Shown in pieces: positions 1 to 8,048 of a stretch of DNA of 64,000 nt (position 1 is the first letter of the stretch; each line of letters starts with the position of its first letter). The notes under the pieces are model-generated. The model was not told the origin of the DNA, ran no database searches, and worked only from the letters and a program-made list of their open reading frames with translations. The stretch lies in NCBI RefSeq assembly GCF_004005375.1, contig NZ_RZUF01000002.1:1-64000 (forward strand), written 5' to 3'. The position numbers were made by a program, and so were the translations under genes. The DNA comes from Rheinheimera sediminis. GTDB taxonomy: Bacteria; Pseudomonadota; Gammaproteobacteria; Enterobacterales; Alteromonadaceae.

Positions 1-51
1 TCTCAGGGAGGGGAGTCCATACATCTACAGTAATTAGGGTGGGCATTGTAG

Positions 52-72
52 GGGCGGGGTTTACCCCCGCCC
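52..72. repeat. GC-rich REP-like hairpin
   Basis: GGGCGGGG and CCCCGCCC form an 8-bp stem around a TTTAC loop. No T-run follows, so it is not a normal intrinsic terminator. It resembles short palindromic intergenic repeats; no second copy was noticed in this window. Confidence 0.4.
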
Positions 73-113
73 GTTTACTGCAGCGTCAAGTGCGACGGGG
101 AAACAGATCAAAC

Positions 114-141
114 CAGACAAAAACACTAATACCGTTATACT
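114..141 (+). promoter_or_regulatory. Possible sigma70 promoter for plsC
   Basis: CAGACA (114-119), a 16-nt spacer and TATACT (136-141). The predicted transcription start near 148 lies inside the left arm of the hairpin at 145-165, so a transcript from here would lack a complete hairpin. Assigned by eye. Confidence 0.35.
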
Positions 142-144
142 CAG

Positions 145-170
145 GCCCTTGTAACATACAGGGGCTTTTT
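145..170 (+). terminator. Terminator-like hairpin overlapping the plsC ribosome binding site
   Basis: A 9-bp stem (145-153 with 157-165, one G-T pair), a 3-nt ACA loop and TTTTT at 166-170 make a standard intrinsic terminator. It ends 1 nt before the plsC GTG, and the GGGG of its right arm is the only Shine-Dalgarno-like sequence for plsC. It would stop transcription from upstream of the window and could hide the plsC ribosome site. Confidence 0.6.
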
Positions 171-171
171 A

Positions 172-912
172 GTGTTAGCTATTCTACGTTTGGTGCTGGT
201 CGCCGTTTTTATTGTATTCAGTGCCTTAGTGGGTTTGCTGATCTGTCTGGTTCGTCCTTTTTATGTCCCGAACGTGGCATTATTTTCCTGCTGGTATGGC
301 TGGGCGGCCTGGATCTTTGGTTTAAAAGTAGAGGTGCGTCAGGCTCCTGAAGTGACTGCTGCTATGCCTTGTGTGTTTTTAGCCAATCATCAGAATAACT
401 ATGATTTATTCACCATCAGCAAAGCCTTGCTGCCTGGTACTGTCACCATAGGTAAAAAAAGCCTGAAATGGATCCCGTTTTTTGGCCAGCTGTATTGGCT
501 CAGCGGTAATATCCTGATCGACAGAGCCAATAAATCTAAAGCTGTAGGCACTATGCAAGGCGCTGTGGATCGTATAGTGCAGGACAAGGTATCGGTCTGG
601 GTATTTCCTGAGGGTACCCGCAGTTATGGTCGCGGTTTATTGCCTTTTAAAACCGGCGCTTTTCATATCGCTCAACAAGCCAAAGTGCCGCTGGTGCCTA
701 TCTGCATGAGTAACACCAGCAAAGTCCGGTTAAACAAATGGAATAACGGCAGAGTCATTATTGAAATTATGCCGCCTATTTATCCTGAAGCCGCAACTCC
801 GGCTCGTGAACTGGCTGAAACAATACGGCAACAGATGGCAGATAAGATTAAGCTGCTTGATAGCGAAGTGGCAACCGACTACACTGCCGACTCATTGACT
901 GTCACGGGGTAA
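172..912 (+). CDS. plsC: 1-acyl-sn-glycerol-3-phosphate acyltransferase
   Basis: Inner-membrane enzyme that acylates lysophosphatidic acid to phosphatidic acid in phospholipid synthesis. The 246-residue product has an N-terminal hydrophobic segment (about residues 3-28), the acyltransferase HX4D motif (NHQNNYD, residues 72-78) and the substrate-binding FPEGTRS motif (about 145-151). Length matches E. coli PlsC (245). The GTG start at 172 is kept because the N-terminus MLAILRLV lines up with the family start, although the only RBS-like sequence (GGGG, 161-164) lies in a hairpin. rraB starts 4 bp downstream, so the two are probably co-transcribed. Confidence 0.93.
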   Translation: MLAILRLVLVAVFIVFSALVGLLICLVRPFYVPNVALFSCWYGWAAWIFGLKVEVRQAPEVTAAMPCVFLANHQNNYDLFTISKALLPGTVTIGKKSLKWIPFFGQLYWLSGNILIDRANKSKAVGTMQGAVDRIVQDKVSVWVFPEGTRSYGRGLLPFKTGAFHIAQQAKVPLVPICMSNTSKVRLNKWNNGRVIIEIMPPIYPEAATPARELAETIRQQMADKIKLLDSEVATDYTADSLTVTG

Positions 913-916
913 TATC

Positions 917-1318
917 ATGGAAAACTGGCAAGAATTTACTGAAGACACCATAGCTGCACTGATGGAAGACGGCAGCGATCCGGATGCGGAATACACCATC
1001 GAACACCATTTTTACCATGAAGATTTTGCCCGCTTAGAAAAACTGGCTGTAGAAGTCTTTAAATTAGGCTACGAAGTCACAGACGCCGAAGAAGTCGAAT
1101 TTGAAGAAGGCGGCACTGCCTGGGTCTTCGACGCTATTCGTGAACAATCGCTGGACGGCGCCAGCATCACAGCAGACGCGATCAAACTGGAAGCCTTAGC
1201 GCAGAAGTTTGGTGTCGAATACGACGGCTGGGGCACCTACTTTGAAGGTGGTGAAGACGAAGACGGCGAAGACTTCGATGATGACGAAGACGACGGCGAC
1301 GAAGCTCCACGCCACTAA
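917..1318 (+). CDS. rraB: Regulator of ribonuclease E activity B
   Basis: Small acidic cytoplasmic protein of the RraB family, which binds RNase E and changes its activity on a subset of mRNAs. The 133 residues include the family blocks MENWQEFTEDTIAALMEDGS at the start and YDGWGTYFE near residue 105, followed by a very acidic tail rich in E and D (about 109-130), typical of RraB. Length is close to E. coli RraB (138). It starts 4 bp after plsC and is followed by a strong terminator at 1364-1395. plsC-rraB linkage is inferred from spacing. Confidence 0.9.
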   Translation: MENWQEFTEDTIAALMEDGSDPDAEYTIEHHFYHEDFARLEKLAVEVFKLGYEVTDAEEVEFEEGGTAWVFDAIREQSLDGASITADAIKLEALAQKFGVEYDGWGTYFEGGEDEDGEDFDDDEDDGDEAPRH

Positions 1319-1363
1319 AACCTGTTTTTACCTATTTAGATATCTACTCTGTTGGGATCAAAC

Positions 1364-1395
1364 AAAAAGGCCAAAGCGAAAGCTCTGGCCTTTTT
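1364..1395 (+). terminator. Intrinsic terminator after rraB
   Basis: AAAAAGGCCA and TGGCCTTTTT pair around an AAGCGAAAGCTC loop. The A and T tracts on both sides make it usable from either strand. Confidence 0.85.
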
Positions 1396-1473
1396 CTATC
1401 ACCGTCGTATATTTTCATTTCGTATAAGATAGCTGCTTTAAAGTGTTTTAAGTTATTAATTGGCTCGGCTTTA

Positions 1474-1599
1474 ATGCTTAAAGAGATAAAGATGTCTTTA
1501 AGGAAAACAGAGATGGCGGCGAAACAGCTGGTACATTGGTTAGACTTTTGGCTGGATAAACTTGAATTGCTCGTTAACAAGATTGAACTGGGCGAGTAG
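1474..1599 (+). CDS. Possible small protein, 41 aa
   Basis: A short open frame in an otherwise empty 320-bp gap. It starts at ATG 1474 (or ATG 1492, preceded by AAAGAGAT) and ends at TAG 1597-1599. The product has an amphipathic segment with spaced W, L and K residues (QLVHWLDFWLDKLELLVNKI), which looks more protein-like than random sequence. It lies after the rraB terminator. No family recognised; coding status is uncertain. Confidence 0.3.
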   Translation: MLKEIKMSLRKTEMAAKQLVHWLDFWLDKLELLVNKIELGE

Positions 1600-1639
1600 G
1601 ATCCTTCACGAGCTGAAATCAATCAAAACCAACCTTAAT

Positions 1640-2467
1640 CTACTTATTCGGTTGCGAAACGGCTGCACCACTTTCATACCATTGCTCCAGCTTTGAGCCA
1701 GTTAGTTGCTCCGATGGCTGCACAGTTGAACCCAGTTGTTGTGCCATTTCATTTTGTAAGCTTTGATAGCAATGTAAAAACAAGGCCGGACCGTAACTCA
1801 ATCGTTTGACGCCGAATGCTGCTAATTGTGTTTTATCCGGCAGATTCGCCAACCACATCAGATTGATCGGCATTTGAATGGCCTGACATAACTGCTGTAT
1901 AGCCAAGGGTTCTACCAGACATGGAATAAAGAGCCCATCAGCTCCCGCGGCTTGATACAAAGCGGCGCGTTCCATACAAAACTCAACAGCAGTTTGCCCC
2001 TCCGCCAAACGAGCCAGATAAATATCAGTTCTGGCATTAATAAATAATTCTTTACCAGCCAGTGCTTCACGGCAGCAGCGAATTTTGGCGCAAAGTAACT
2101 CCGGGCTATCATTGCCATCTTCCAAATTGATACCTGCAACACCTAAAGCCACAAGCTGTAAAACCAGTCTGGCAATCTGTTCAGGATCCTTGCTGTATCC
2201 CTGCTCAATATCAACAGACAAGGGCAACTTATTCACCCTTTGGATCCGTTTTATAGCGGCCAGAAGCTCGCTAGCAGGTAGATGTTCGCCATCTTTATAT
2301 CCCAAAGACCAGGCTAAAGCTGCGCTGGATGTGCCGATGGCTTTGGCACCTTGCTGCTGCGCTAAGACGGCACTGGCCGGATCCCAGATAGTGGATAAGA
2401 TCAAAGGGACATGGTGTTGGTGCAGTTGTTGAAAGTATGAGGCGGGCATGATGCTTATCCTGTTCAA
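1640..2467 (-). CDS. Isocitrate lyase/PEP mutase superfamily enzyme
   Basis: A 275-residue TIM-barrel protein of the PEP mutase/isocitrate lyase superfamily, whose members make or break C-C or P-C bonds beside a keto-acid carboxylate. Visible family features are WDPASA (residues 28-33), GTSSAALAWSLGY (45-57), an active-site acid in SVDIEQGY (84-91) and INLEDG (113-118), where metal-binding acids normally sit. Members of this subgroup are usually annotated as PEP phosphonomutase or carboxyvinyl-carboxyphosphonate phosphorylmutase, but no phosphonate genes are nearby, so the substrate is unknown. It stands alone on the minus strand. Confidence 0.8.
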   Translation of the reverse strand: MNRISIMPASYFQQLHQHHVPLILSTIWDPASAVLAQQQGAKAIGTSSAALAWSLGYKDGEHLPASELLAAIKRIQRVNKLPLSVDIEQGYSKDPEQIARLVLQLVALGVAGINLEDGNDSPELLCAKIRCCREALAGKELFINARTDIYLARLAEGQTAVEFCMERAALYQAAGADGLFIPCLVEPLAIQQLCQAIQMPINLMWLANLPDKTQLAAFGVKRLSYGPALFLHCYQSLQNEMAQQLGSTVQPSEQLTGSKLEQWYESGAAVSQPNK

Positions 2468-2542
2468 AAAGAAGTCCTCATACTAAAGAGCCTTTACTGT
2501 TTTGTCTGGCCAGTTCCGGCACTGAACAGTAAATCCTGCGAA

Positions 2543-2568
2543 TAAAAAAAGGCAGCCGAAGCTGCCTT
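2543..2568 (-). terminator. Terminator of the TonB receptor gene
   Basis: GGCAGC-CGAA-GCTGCC with a 7-A tract on the plus-strand left side, which becomes a T-run for minus-strand transcription. It lies 23 bp past the stop of the gene at 2591-4993. Confidence 0.8.
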
Positions 2569-2590
2569 GAAGATACTGATATTAAGCTGC

Positions 2591-4993
2591 TTAGAAGCGA
2601 TAACTCAGGTCGGCATAATATGAGCCGCCATTAAAGCCAAAAGGCGCATTGGTGTTCGGGTAAATAAAGATCCCGTTGAAGCTGTTGATGGTCGGTTGTT
2701 TATCCGGATAGGTATCAAACAGGTTGTTGGCACCAAAACCAAAACGTAAGTCATCAGTCAGTTCGTAGTGGAAAGTGACATCTACAGTGGTTTTACCGCT
2801 GTAAGTTTTATCTCCGGTGGCGTAACCAATAGTGTAAGGACCAAAGTAGTTCAGTCGCAGGTTAGTTTGCAGCTGCTTATAATCCTGAGTCAGGCTCCAG
2901 ACAGCTCCTTTGTTTGGATTGGCTTTGGTTAAGCGTACTTGTTCAACCCGATCAAAGAGTTTGCTCTCCAAACCATCCAACAAGGCAGGCACCCGAATCG
3001 CATCTATGCCGGTATCGTTATACTGAGCACTGAATGAGGTTTTCCATTCACCCCATAAGCCCGCGTCCCACTGGTAGGCAGCTACAGCTTCCAGACCTTG
3101 AGTGGTGGTATCTACTGCATTGGTGAAGAAGCGTACTGAGTTAGCTCCTGAATCGCCTAAAATAGCGGCCAGAGCAGAGCTGTCGGCCCGGCTCACGCTG
3201 CCAGTCAGTATCACACGGTCGTCCAGTTCAATACGGTAAGCATCCAGCGTAAAGCTAAAGCCATCGTCGCCCTGAAAGGTAATACCGGCACTAAAACTTA
3301 AGGCCGACTCAGCTTGTAAATCGCCTTGACCTATAGCGCGGGTCACAGCTGAAATATTGTTAAAAGTGCCGGACTCAGTTGGAGTCAATACACCGGTTTG
3401 TGGATCGGCCACAAAAAGTGTCGACAGGTTAGAGAAATACAGTTGCTGCACACTAGGGGCACGGAACGCATCGTTTGCTGTGGCGCGCACTGCCCATTGC
3501 TCAGTCAGTTGATAACGGCCTGACAATTTCCAACTGGTGTCGCTGCCAAAGTCAGAATAGTCTTCCTGGCGCAGTGCTGCACCCCAGGTGAAATCATCGG
3601 TCAGGGCGTTTTCCAGCTCCAGATAAAGCGCGGTATTGTGACGCGATTCATCCACTTCAGATGCTGGTGTAAAACCACCAAAACCCTGAATACCACCGGC
3701 TTTATTTTGATACCCATAATTGCGCCATGATAACTCTTCGCCTGCATTGATCTGATAGCTGTTGTGACGACGGCTAAGACCTGTGGATACCACTAACTCG
3801 GAGTCGTTGATAAAACTGTATCTTTTGCTGGCATCTATATTAAAGTTTTGCTCGGCATTCACCAGCTCTCCGGCATAGGCGCTGGTTGGACTTTGCGGCC
3901 CAAAAGACGCGTTCAGCGAATTATTGACATAATATTGGAAGCTGCTTTCGCCTGTGCCTGCAGACAGATCCAGACGCCAGTCGGCTACATCAAATTTAAC
4001 GCCAGTAGTGATTGAGTAATCGTCTGATTCAGGCGCTATTTCCGGCAGATAACCGTCAGGGTAAATTTCCGGGATGTTACGGGCATCTTTCGCTATACGA
4101 TAAAAGGCGCCAGAAGCTGACTCTCTGTGGCTTACACCACCAAAGGCATACCATTCTGTAGTGCCGTGTTCGTAACCAGCATTGATAAATAAAGACTCTT
4201 GCTTAAATGCTGCATCACCCACTTTGTGGCTTAAGCGGTTAAAGCTGGCTTCGCGCGGGTCAGGAGCGCCATTGATTGGTGCGTATTGCTCACGTGGATC
4301 TAAACCCGCTCTGTTGGTGCCGTTTTTATGTTGTTGCTCAACACTGAAGTTAACAAAACCTGTGTCAGCAAAACGAAAGCCTGAATTTACAGATGCTTTG
4401 TAGTATTCGCCATCGCCTTCATAGGTTTGGCCGCCGCTAGCTGCGACTTCACCTGAGCCTGCCTGATCCTTCAGTACTATGTTAATGACACCTGCAATGG
4501 CATCTGAACCATACTGAGCCGCGGCGCCGTCACGCAATACTTCAATGCGCTTAATAGCTGACACAGGGATAGTATTCAGATCCACGTTGGAACTACCACG
4601 GCCCATAGTGCCGTTCAGGTGAACCAAAGCTGTGCCATGCCGTCTTTTACCATTGACTAATACCAGCGTATGGTCAGGTGATAAACCACGTAAGCTGGCT
4701 GGTTTTACTGCATCTGAACCATCAGTAATAGAAGACGTTGGGAAGTTAAAGCTTGGCACCAGCATTTGCAGCGCTTTTGCGGTTTCCAGAGCTCCTGTAC
4801 CTGCCAGTTGAGCCTCATCAATAATATCTATGGGTGAGCTGGTTTCAGTGGCCGAACGAACTGACAAACGGCTACCAATGACAGAAATTTTTTCTACATC
4901 AGCCTGCGCCTGCTGCGCCAGAGTGCTACCGCTGTAGGCACTGCTGATCAGTGCCAGACTAATAGCAGATGCCAATGGTTGTTTTATCGTCAT
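2591..4993 (-). CDS. TonB-dependent outer membrane receptor
   Basis: An 800-residue outer-membrane transporter driven by TonB-ExbBD. It has a signal peptide (about residues 1-26, ending in a LAQQAQA region), a plug domain (about 35-175; LVLVNGKRRHGTAL and IEVLRDGAAAQYGSDAIAGV are classic plug motifs), then a 22-strand barrel ending in the aromatic C-terminus DLSYRF. The NGKRR and DGAAAQYG signatures are common in Alteromonadales and sphingomonad receptors. It is isolated: no regulator, enzyme or lipoprotein lies beside it, so no substrate can be named. A terminator follows directly. Confidence 0.9.
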   Translation of the reverse strand: MTIKQPLASAISLALISSAYSGSTLAQQAQADVEKISVIGSRLSVRSATETSSPIDIIDEAQLAGTGALETAKALQMLVPSFNFPTSSITDGSDAVKPASLRGLSPDHTLVLVNGKRRHGTALVHLNGTMGRGSSNVDLNTIPVSAIKRIEVLRDGAAAQYGSDAIAGVINIVLKDQAGSGEVAASGGQTYEGDGEYYKASVNSGFRFADTGFVNFSVEQQHKNGTNRAGLDPREQYAPINGAPDPREASFNRLSHKVGDAAFKQESLFINAGYEHGTTEWYAFGGVSHRESASGAFYRIAKDARNIPEIYPDGYLPEIAPESDDYSITTGVKFDVADWRLDLSAGTGESSFQYYVNNSLNASFGPQSPTSAYAGELVNAEQNFNIDASKRYSFINDSELVVSTGLSRRHNSYQINAGEELSWRNYGYQNKAGGIQGFGGFTPASEVDESRHNTALYLELENALTDDFTWGAALRQEDYSDFGSDTSWKLSGRYQLTEQWAVRATANDAFRAPSVQQLYFSNLSTLFVADPQTGVLTPTESGTFNNISAVTRAIGQGDLQAESALSFSAGITFQGDDGFSFTLDAYRIELDDRVILTGSVSRADSSALAAILGDSGANSVRFFTNAVDTTTQGLEAVAAYQWDAGLWGEWKTSFSAQYNDTGIDAIRVPALLDGLESKLFDRVEQVRLTKANPNKGAVWSLTQDYKQLQTNLRLNYFGPYTIGYATGDKTYSGKTTVDVTFHYELTDDLRFGFGANNLFDTYPDKQPTINSFNGIFIYPNTNAPFGFNGGSYYADLSYRF

Positions 4994-5205
4994 ATTAAAT
5001 CCCTGGGTAGATAGTGCTTAAGTCAAATCATACCGAATCTTCTATGTAAATATTTCAATAATTTGTGATTTTATATTTCAAAACAGTATAAGGTGCTGTT
5101 ACGGCATCTCGCTTTGCTGCTTTTAGTTCTTGCTTAGAACAGAACTGAATAGGTTAGAACAGGCACAGCCACTATACTGGCGGCCATTACAGCGTGGAAT
5201 TAGCT

Positions 5206-6495
5206 ATGAAAAACATCAATTTAAAATTGGCCCTCTGGCAGCAGGTGGTTCTTGCTCTGGTAGTGGGCGTGATCGCAGGTTTAGTCTTAGGCGGCGATGC
5301 TTTGGTATTAAAACCTCTGGGTACCGCCTATATCAATGCCATTAGAATGTTGGTGATCCCACTGGTGTTTTTTAGCCTGATTTTGAGTATCACCTCACTG
5401 GGGCAAGGCAAGGGCTTAGGTCGTATTGCCAGCAAAACTGTAGGCTTGTTTTTACTGACAGCGCTGATTGCCAGTCTGATCGGCCTTGGTGTGGGTACTG
5501 CCTTTCAATTTGAAACCGGCCAAAACTTAGTGGCGGCACAAGTGACTGAAAAAGTCATACCTCCTGTCAGTCAGGTGTTAGTGGATTTAATACCGGCCAA
5601 TCCTATTGCTGCTATGGCTCAGGGCCAGGTTTTACCTGTGATGTTGTTTGCTATTTTACTTGGGCTTGCGCTGCGTAATATTGGTGAGAAGGGCGCTGCT
5701 ATGCTTGCTGTGGTGCGCTCTGGCGCCGATATGATGTTTGAAGTCACTCGCTTGGTATTACTGTTTACCCCTATCGGCGTATTTGGTTTGATCGCCTGGG
5801 TGGTTGGCACTTATGGCTTAGAAATGCTGCTGCCGCTGGGCAAGTTTATTCTGGCTATTTATGTTGGTTGTTTGCTGCATATCAGCCTGACCTATGGCGG
5901 TTTTGTGCACTTTTTCAGTTCAATGAAAGTAACAGACTACTTTAAAGCTATCTTCCCAGTGCAACTGGTGGCTTTTAGTACCTGCTCCAGTTATGCCTCT
6001 TTACCTGCCAGTTACAAAGCTGTGACTGAAGATCTGAAAGTCTCCAAAGACTACGCTGGTTTTGTGTTGCCTTTAGGTTCGACCATTAATATGGATGGTT
6101 GTGGTGGTATTTATCCGGCCATAGCCGCTATTTTTATTGCCAGCTTATATGGTATTGAACTGCAGTTTATTGATTATCTGCTGATTGTAGGCACTGCTAC
6201 TTTGGCGTCCTTAGGCACTGCTGGTGTACCTGGTACAGCGTTAGTGATGCTGACAGTCACTTTATCCGTGGTGGGTTTACCGCTGGAAGGCATTGCTTTT
6301 ATTGCTGCCATAGACCGTATTATCGATATGGCCCGCACTACTACTAATGTTACAGGCGATACCATGGTGGCTTTAGTGATCGCAGAGCAGGAAGGCTTGC
6401 TGACAAAAGAGCTGGTTACAGATGACCTAAAAGACGACAGCGTTTTTGCAAAAGCGCTGTCGGAAACTCCTGTTAGCTGCGAAATCCGCAGCTAA
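5206..6495 (+). CDS. Dicarboxylate/amino acid:cation symporter (DAACS family)
   Basis: Inner-membrane Na+ or H+ coupled carrier of the GltP/DctA (SLC1) fold. Motifs include the serine-rich reentrant loop STCSSYASLPAS, NMDGCGGIYP, GVPGTALVML and DRIIDMARTTTNVTGD, where the substrate-contacting R and N lie. The frame opens at GTG 5194, but ATG 5206 is chosen because GTGGAA sits at a good ribosome-site distance before it. A TATACT -10-like sequence lies at 5173-5178. The C-terminal codons fold into two hairpins, the second working as the gene's terminator. Substrate (glutamate/aspartate or C4 acids) is not decided by sequence. Confidence 0.88.
   Translation: MKNINLKLALWQQVVLALVVGVIAGLVLGGDALVLKPLGTAYINAIRMLVIPLVFFSLILSITSLGQGKGLGRIASKTVGLFLLTALIASLIGLGVGTAFQFETGQNLVAAQVTEKVIPPVSQVLVDLIPANPIAAMAQGQVLPVMLFAILLGLALRNIGEKGAAMLAVVRSGADMMFEVTRLVLLFTPIGVFGLIAWVVGTYGLEMLLPLGKFILAIYVGCLLHISLTYGGFVHFFSSMKVTDYFKAIFPVQLVAFSTCSSYASLPASYKAVTEDLKVSKDYAGFVLPLGSTINMDGCGGIYPAIAAIFIASLYGIELQFIDYLLIVGTATLASLGTAGVPGTALVMLTVTLSVVGLPLEGIAFIAAIDRIIDMARTTTNVTGDTMVALVIAEQEGLLTKELVTDDLKDDSVFAKALSETPVSCEIRS
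6435..6462 (+). promoter_or_regulatory. Hairpin inside the 3' coding end of the symporter gene
   Basis: CGACAGCG and CGCTGTCG form an 8-bp stem around a T- and A-rich loop, wholly within coding sequence and 9 bp before the terminator hairpin at 6472. It may help terminate or stabilise the mRNA end. Confidence 0.5.
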
Positions 6496-6500
6496 CTTTT
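6472..6500 (+). terminator. Intrinsic terminator overlapping the symporter stop codon
   Basis: GTTAGCTGCG-AAATC-CGCAGCTAAC is a perfect 10-bp stem followed by TTTT. The stop codon (6493-6495) is inside the right arm, and the convergent gene ends at 6499, so both reading frames touch this terminator. Confidence 0.8.
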
Positions 6501-7662
6501 AAAGCTGAGCCAGAGCCTGAGCTAAGTCCGCAATGAGATCATCGGCATCTTCCACGCCTATGCTCAGGCGAACCAGCTTGTCAGTAACCCCCGCTCTTTG
6601 TCTGTCTTCTGCTGTCATAGCGGCATGAGTAGTGCTGGCTGGATGACAAGCTAAGCTTTCGACATCACCTAAGCTCACGGCCTGCGCGAATAACTGCAGG
6701 TTATTTAAAAACACTGAGGCTTTGGTAAAACCACCTTCGATATCCACAGCCACCATGCCACCAAAACCACTGGCCGTGTCCGCTAGTGCCTGATGCCCTG
6801 GATGACTGGCGTGACCCGGGTAATACACCTTCGCCACTTTAGGATGTGCTACTAAAAAGTCAGCCACTTTGCGGGCGTTTTCGATATGAGCGTCCATCCG
6901 CAAGGTCAGAGTTTTTACGCCTCGTTGCAGTAAATAAGCTTCCTGCGGGCCTATAGGTGAACCTATATGCTTCAGTGCCACAGTACGGATTTTCTGCATC
7001 AGTTCGCTGCGTCCTGCCACTATGCCGGCAATAATATCGCCATGGCCAGACAGGTACTTAGTACCGCTGTGCATCACAATATCAGCACCTATTTCCAGTG
7101 GACGGAATAAATAAGGGGTTAAAAAGGTATTGTCACAAATCACCAGAGCACCGACTTTACGGGCCGCTTCCACCACAATACGAGTGTCTATCACTTTTAA
7201 GGTGGGGTTGGTAATAGGTTCAAATAACACCACTTTGGTATTGGGTTTTACCCGCTCTGCAAAGTCTTTATCGCTGCTGTAACGGCTTAAAGTGACGCCA
7301 GCTCTGGTTAAGGTGTTGCGTAAAAAGGCATCAGTACCGCCGTAGACCGGGTCGATAAAAGCCACTTCATCACCGGCATTGGTCAGGGCATACATAATGG
7401 CGCTGACAGCGGCCATACCGCTGGCGACTACTAAAGCTTCATCCGCTCCTTCTAATGCTGCCAGTTTCTGCTCTAAAGCTGCTGTTGTAGGGTTGGCAAA
7501 ACGGCTGTAGATATAACCCGGATTCTGGCCTGAAAAACGTGCCTGACCTTCTTCGGCTGTGCCGTAACTAAAGGTGCTGGTGAAATACACCGGAGTGGCT
7601 AAAGCACCGGTACTTGGGTCTGGTTGTTGCCCGGCATGAATACTTAAAGTACGGAATTTCAT
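6499..7662 (-). CDS. Methionine/cystathionine gamma-lyase-type PLP enzyme
   Basis: Cytoplasmic PLP enzyme of the Cys/Met metabolism family (387 residues). Visible are the phosphate-binding YSRFANPT (52-59) and SGMAA (81-85), the PLP-contacting DNTF (177-180), and the catalytic Lys202 in SGTKYLSGH. Members include methionine gamma-lyase, cystathionine gamma-lyase and gamma-synthase. The position equivalent to the cysteine typical of methionine gamma-lyase (YGC) is glycine here (YGG), so substrate cannot be fixed. It faces the symporter convergently, and the NhaC-family carrier lies upstream on the same strand with a terminator between them. Confidence 0.85.
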   Translation of the reverse strand: MKFRTLSIHAGQQPDPSTGALATPVYFTSTFSYGTAEEGQARFSGQNPGYIYSRFANPTTAALEQKLAALEGADEALVVASGMAAVSAIMYALTNAGDEVAFIDPVYGGTDAFLRNTLTRAGVTLSRYSSDKDFAERVKPNTKVVLFEPITNPTLKVIDTRIVVEAARKVGALVICDNTFLTPYLFRPLEIGADIVMHSGTKYLSGHGDIIAGIVAGRSELMQKIRTVALKHIGSPIGPQEAYLLQRGVKTLTLRMDAHIENARKVADFLVAHPKVAKVYYPGHASHPGHQALADTASGFGGMVAVDIEGGFTKASVFLNNLQLFAQAVSLGDVESLACHPASTTHAAMTAEDRQRAGVTDKLVRLSIGVEDADDLIADLAQALAQL

Positions 7663-8002
7663 AATAAACCTTGGTTATGTTTTTTATTTGTAGTGGGTTT
7701 TGTGCCGAGCTTATGTTACATGAAGCACATAGATCTCGATGAGCAAAAATTCATACTGGCCATCTGCGGCGTCAGATGAACCTGTTGACGCAGATAGCAG
7801 AAAGCGAGCGTATTCTAGGCCTGAGTAGACAGTTAAATAACTAATGGATTGGTCTTGTATAGATGAATTAGAAATAACCGGATGTCTGGAAAGTTAGCGG
7901 TCTTGAGCTATAAAAGTCTTACTATCTAAAACTATGTGGAATAACACAGTGAACAAAGTGCCAATGCTTAGCAGCTGGATAAATATGGCCTGTTGCTGAA
8001 AT
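7663..8002. other. Leader region of the PLP enzyme gene, with an imperfect hairpin
   Basis: This gap contains an imperfect stem (7763-7774 with 7786-7794, TCTGCGGCGTCA against TGACGCAGA) about 100 bp before the PLP gene. I looked for a SAM riboswitch or an AGACGTCT Met-box array and found neither convincingly. Nothing else is recognisable. Confidence 0.3.
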
Positions 8003-8031
8003 AAAGAAGGCACCTATAAGGTGCCTTCTTT
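8003..8031 (-). terminator. Terminator after the NhaC-family gene
   Basis: AAAGAAGGCACC-TATAA-GGTGCCTTCTTT is a near-perfect 12-bp stem with A/T flanks, 18 bp past the stop of the gene at 8049-9479. It separates that gene from the downstream PLP enzyme gene. Confidence 0.85.
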
Positions 8032-8048
8032 CACGCAAATGAAACTAC

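Noticed and set aside
7663-8002. SAM riboswitch or Met-box array before the gamma-lyase-type gene
   Set aside because: One imperfect hairpin is present, but no conserved riboswitch core and no repeated AGACGTCT boxes were seen.
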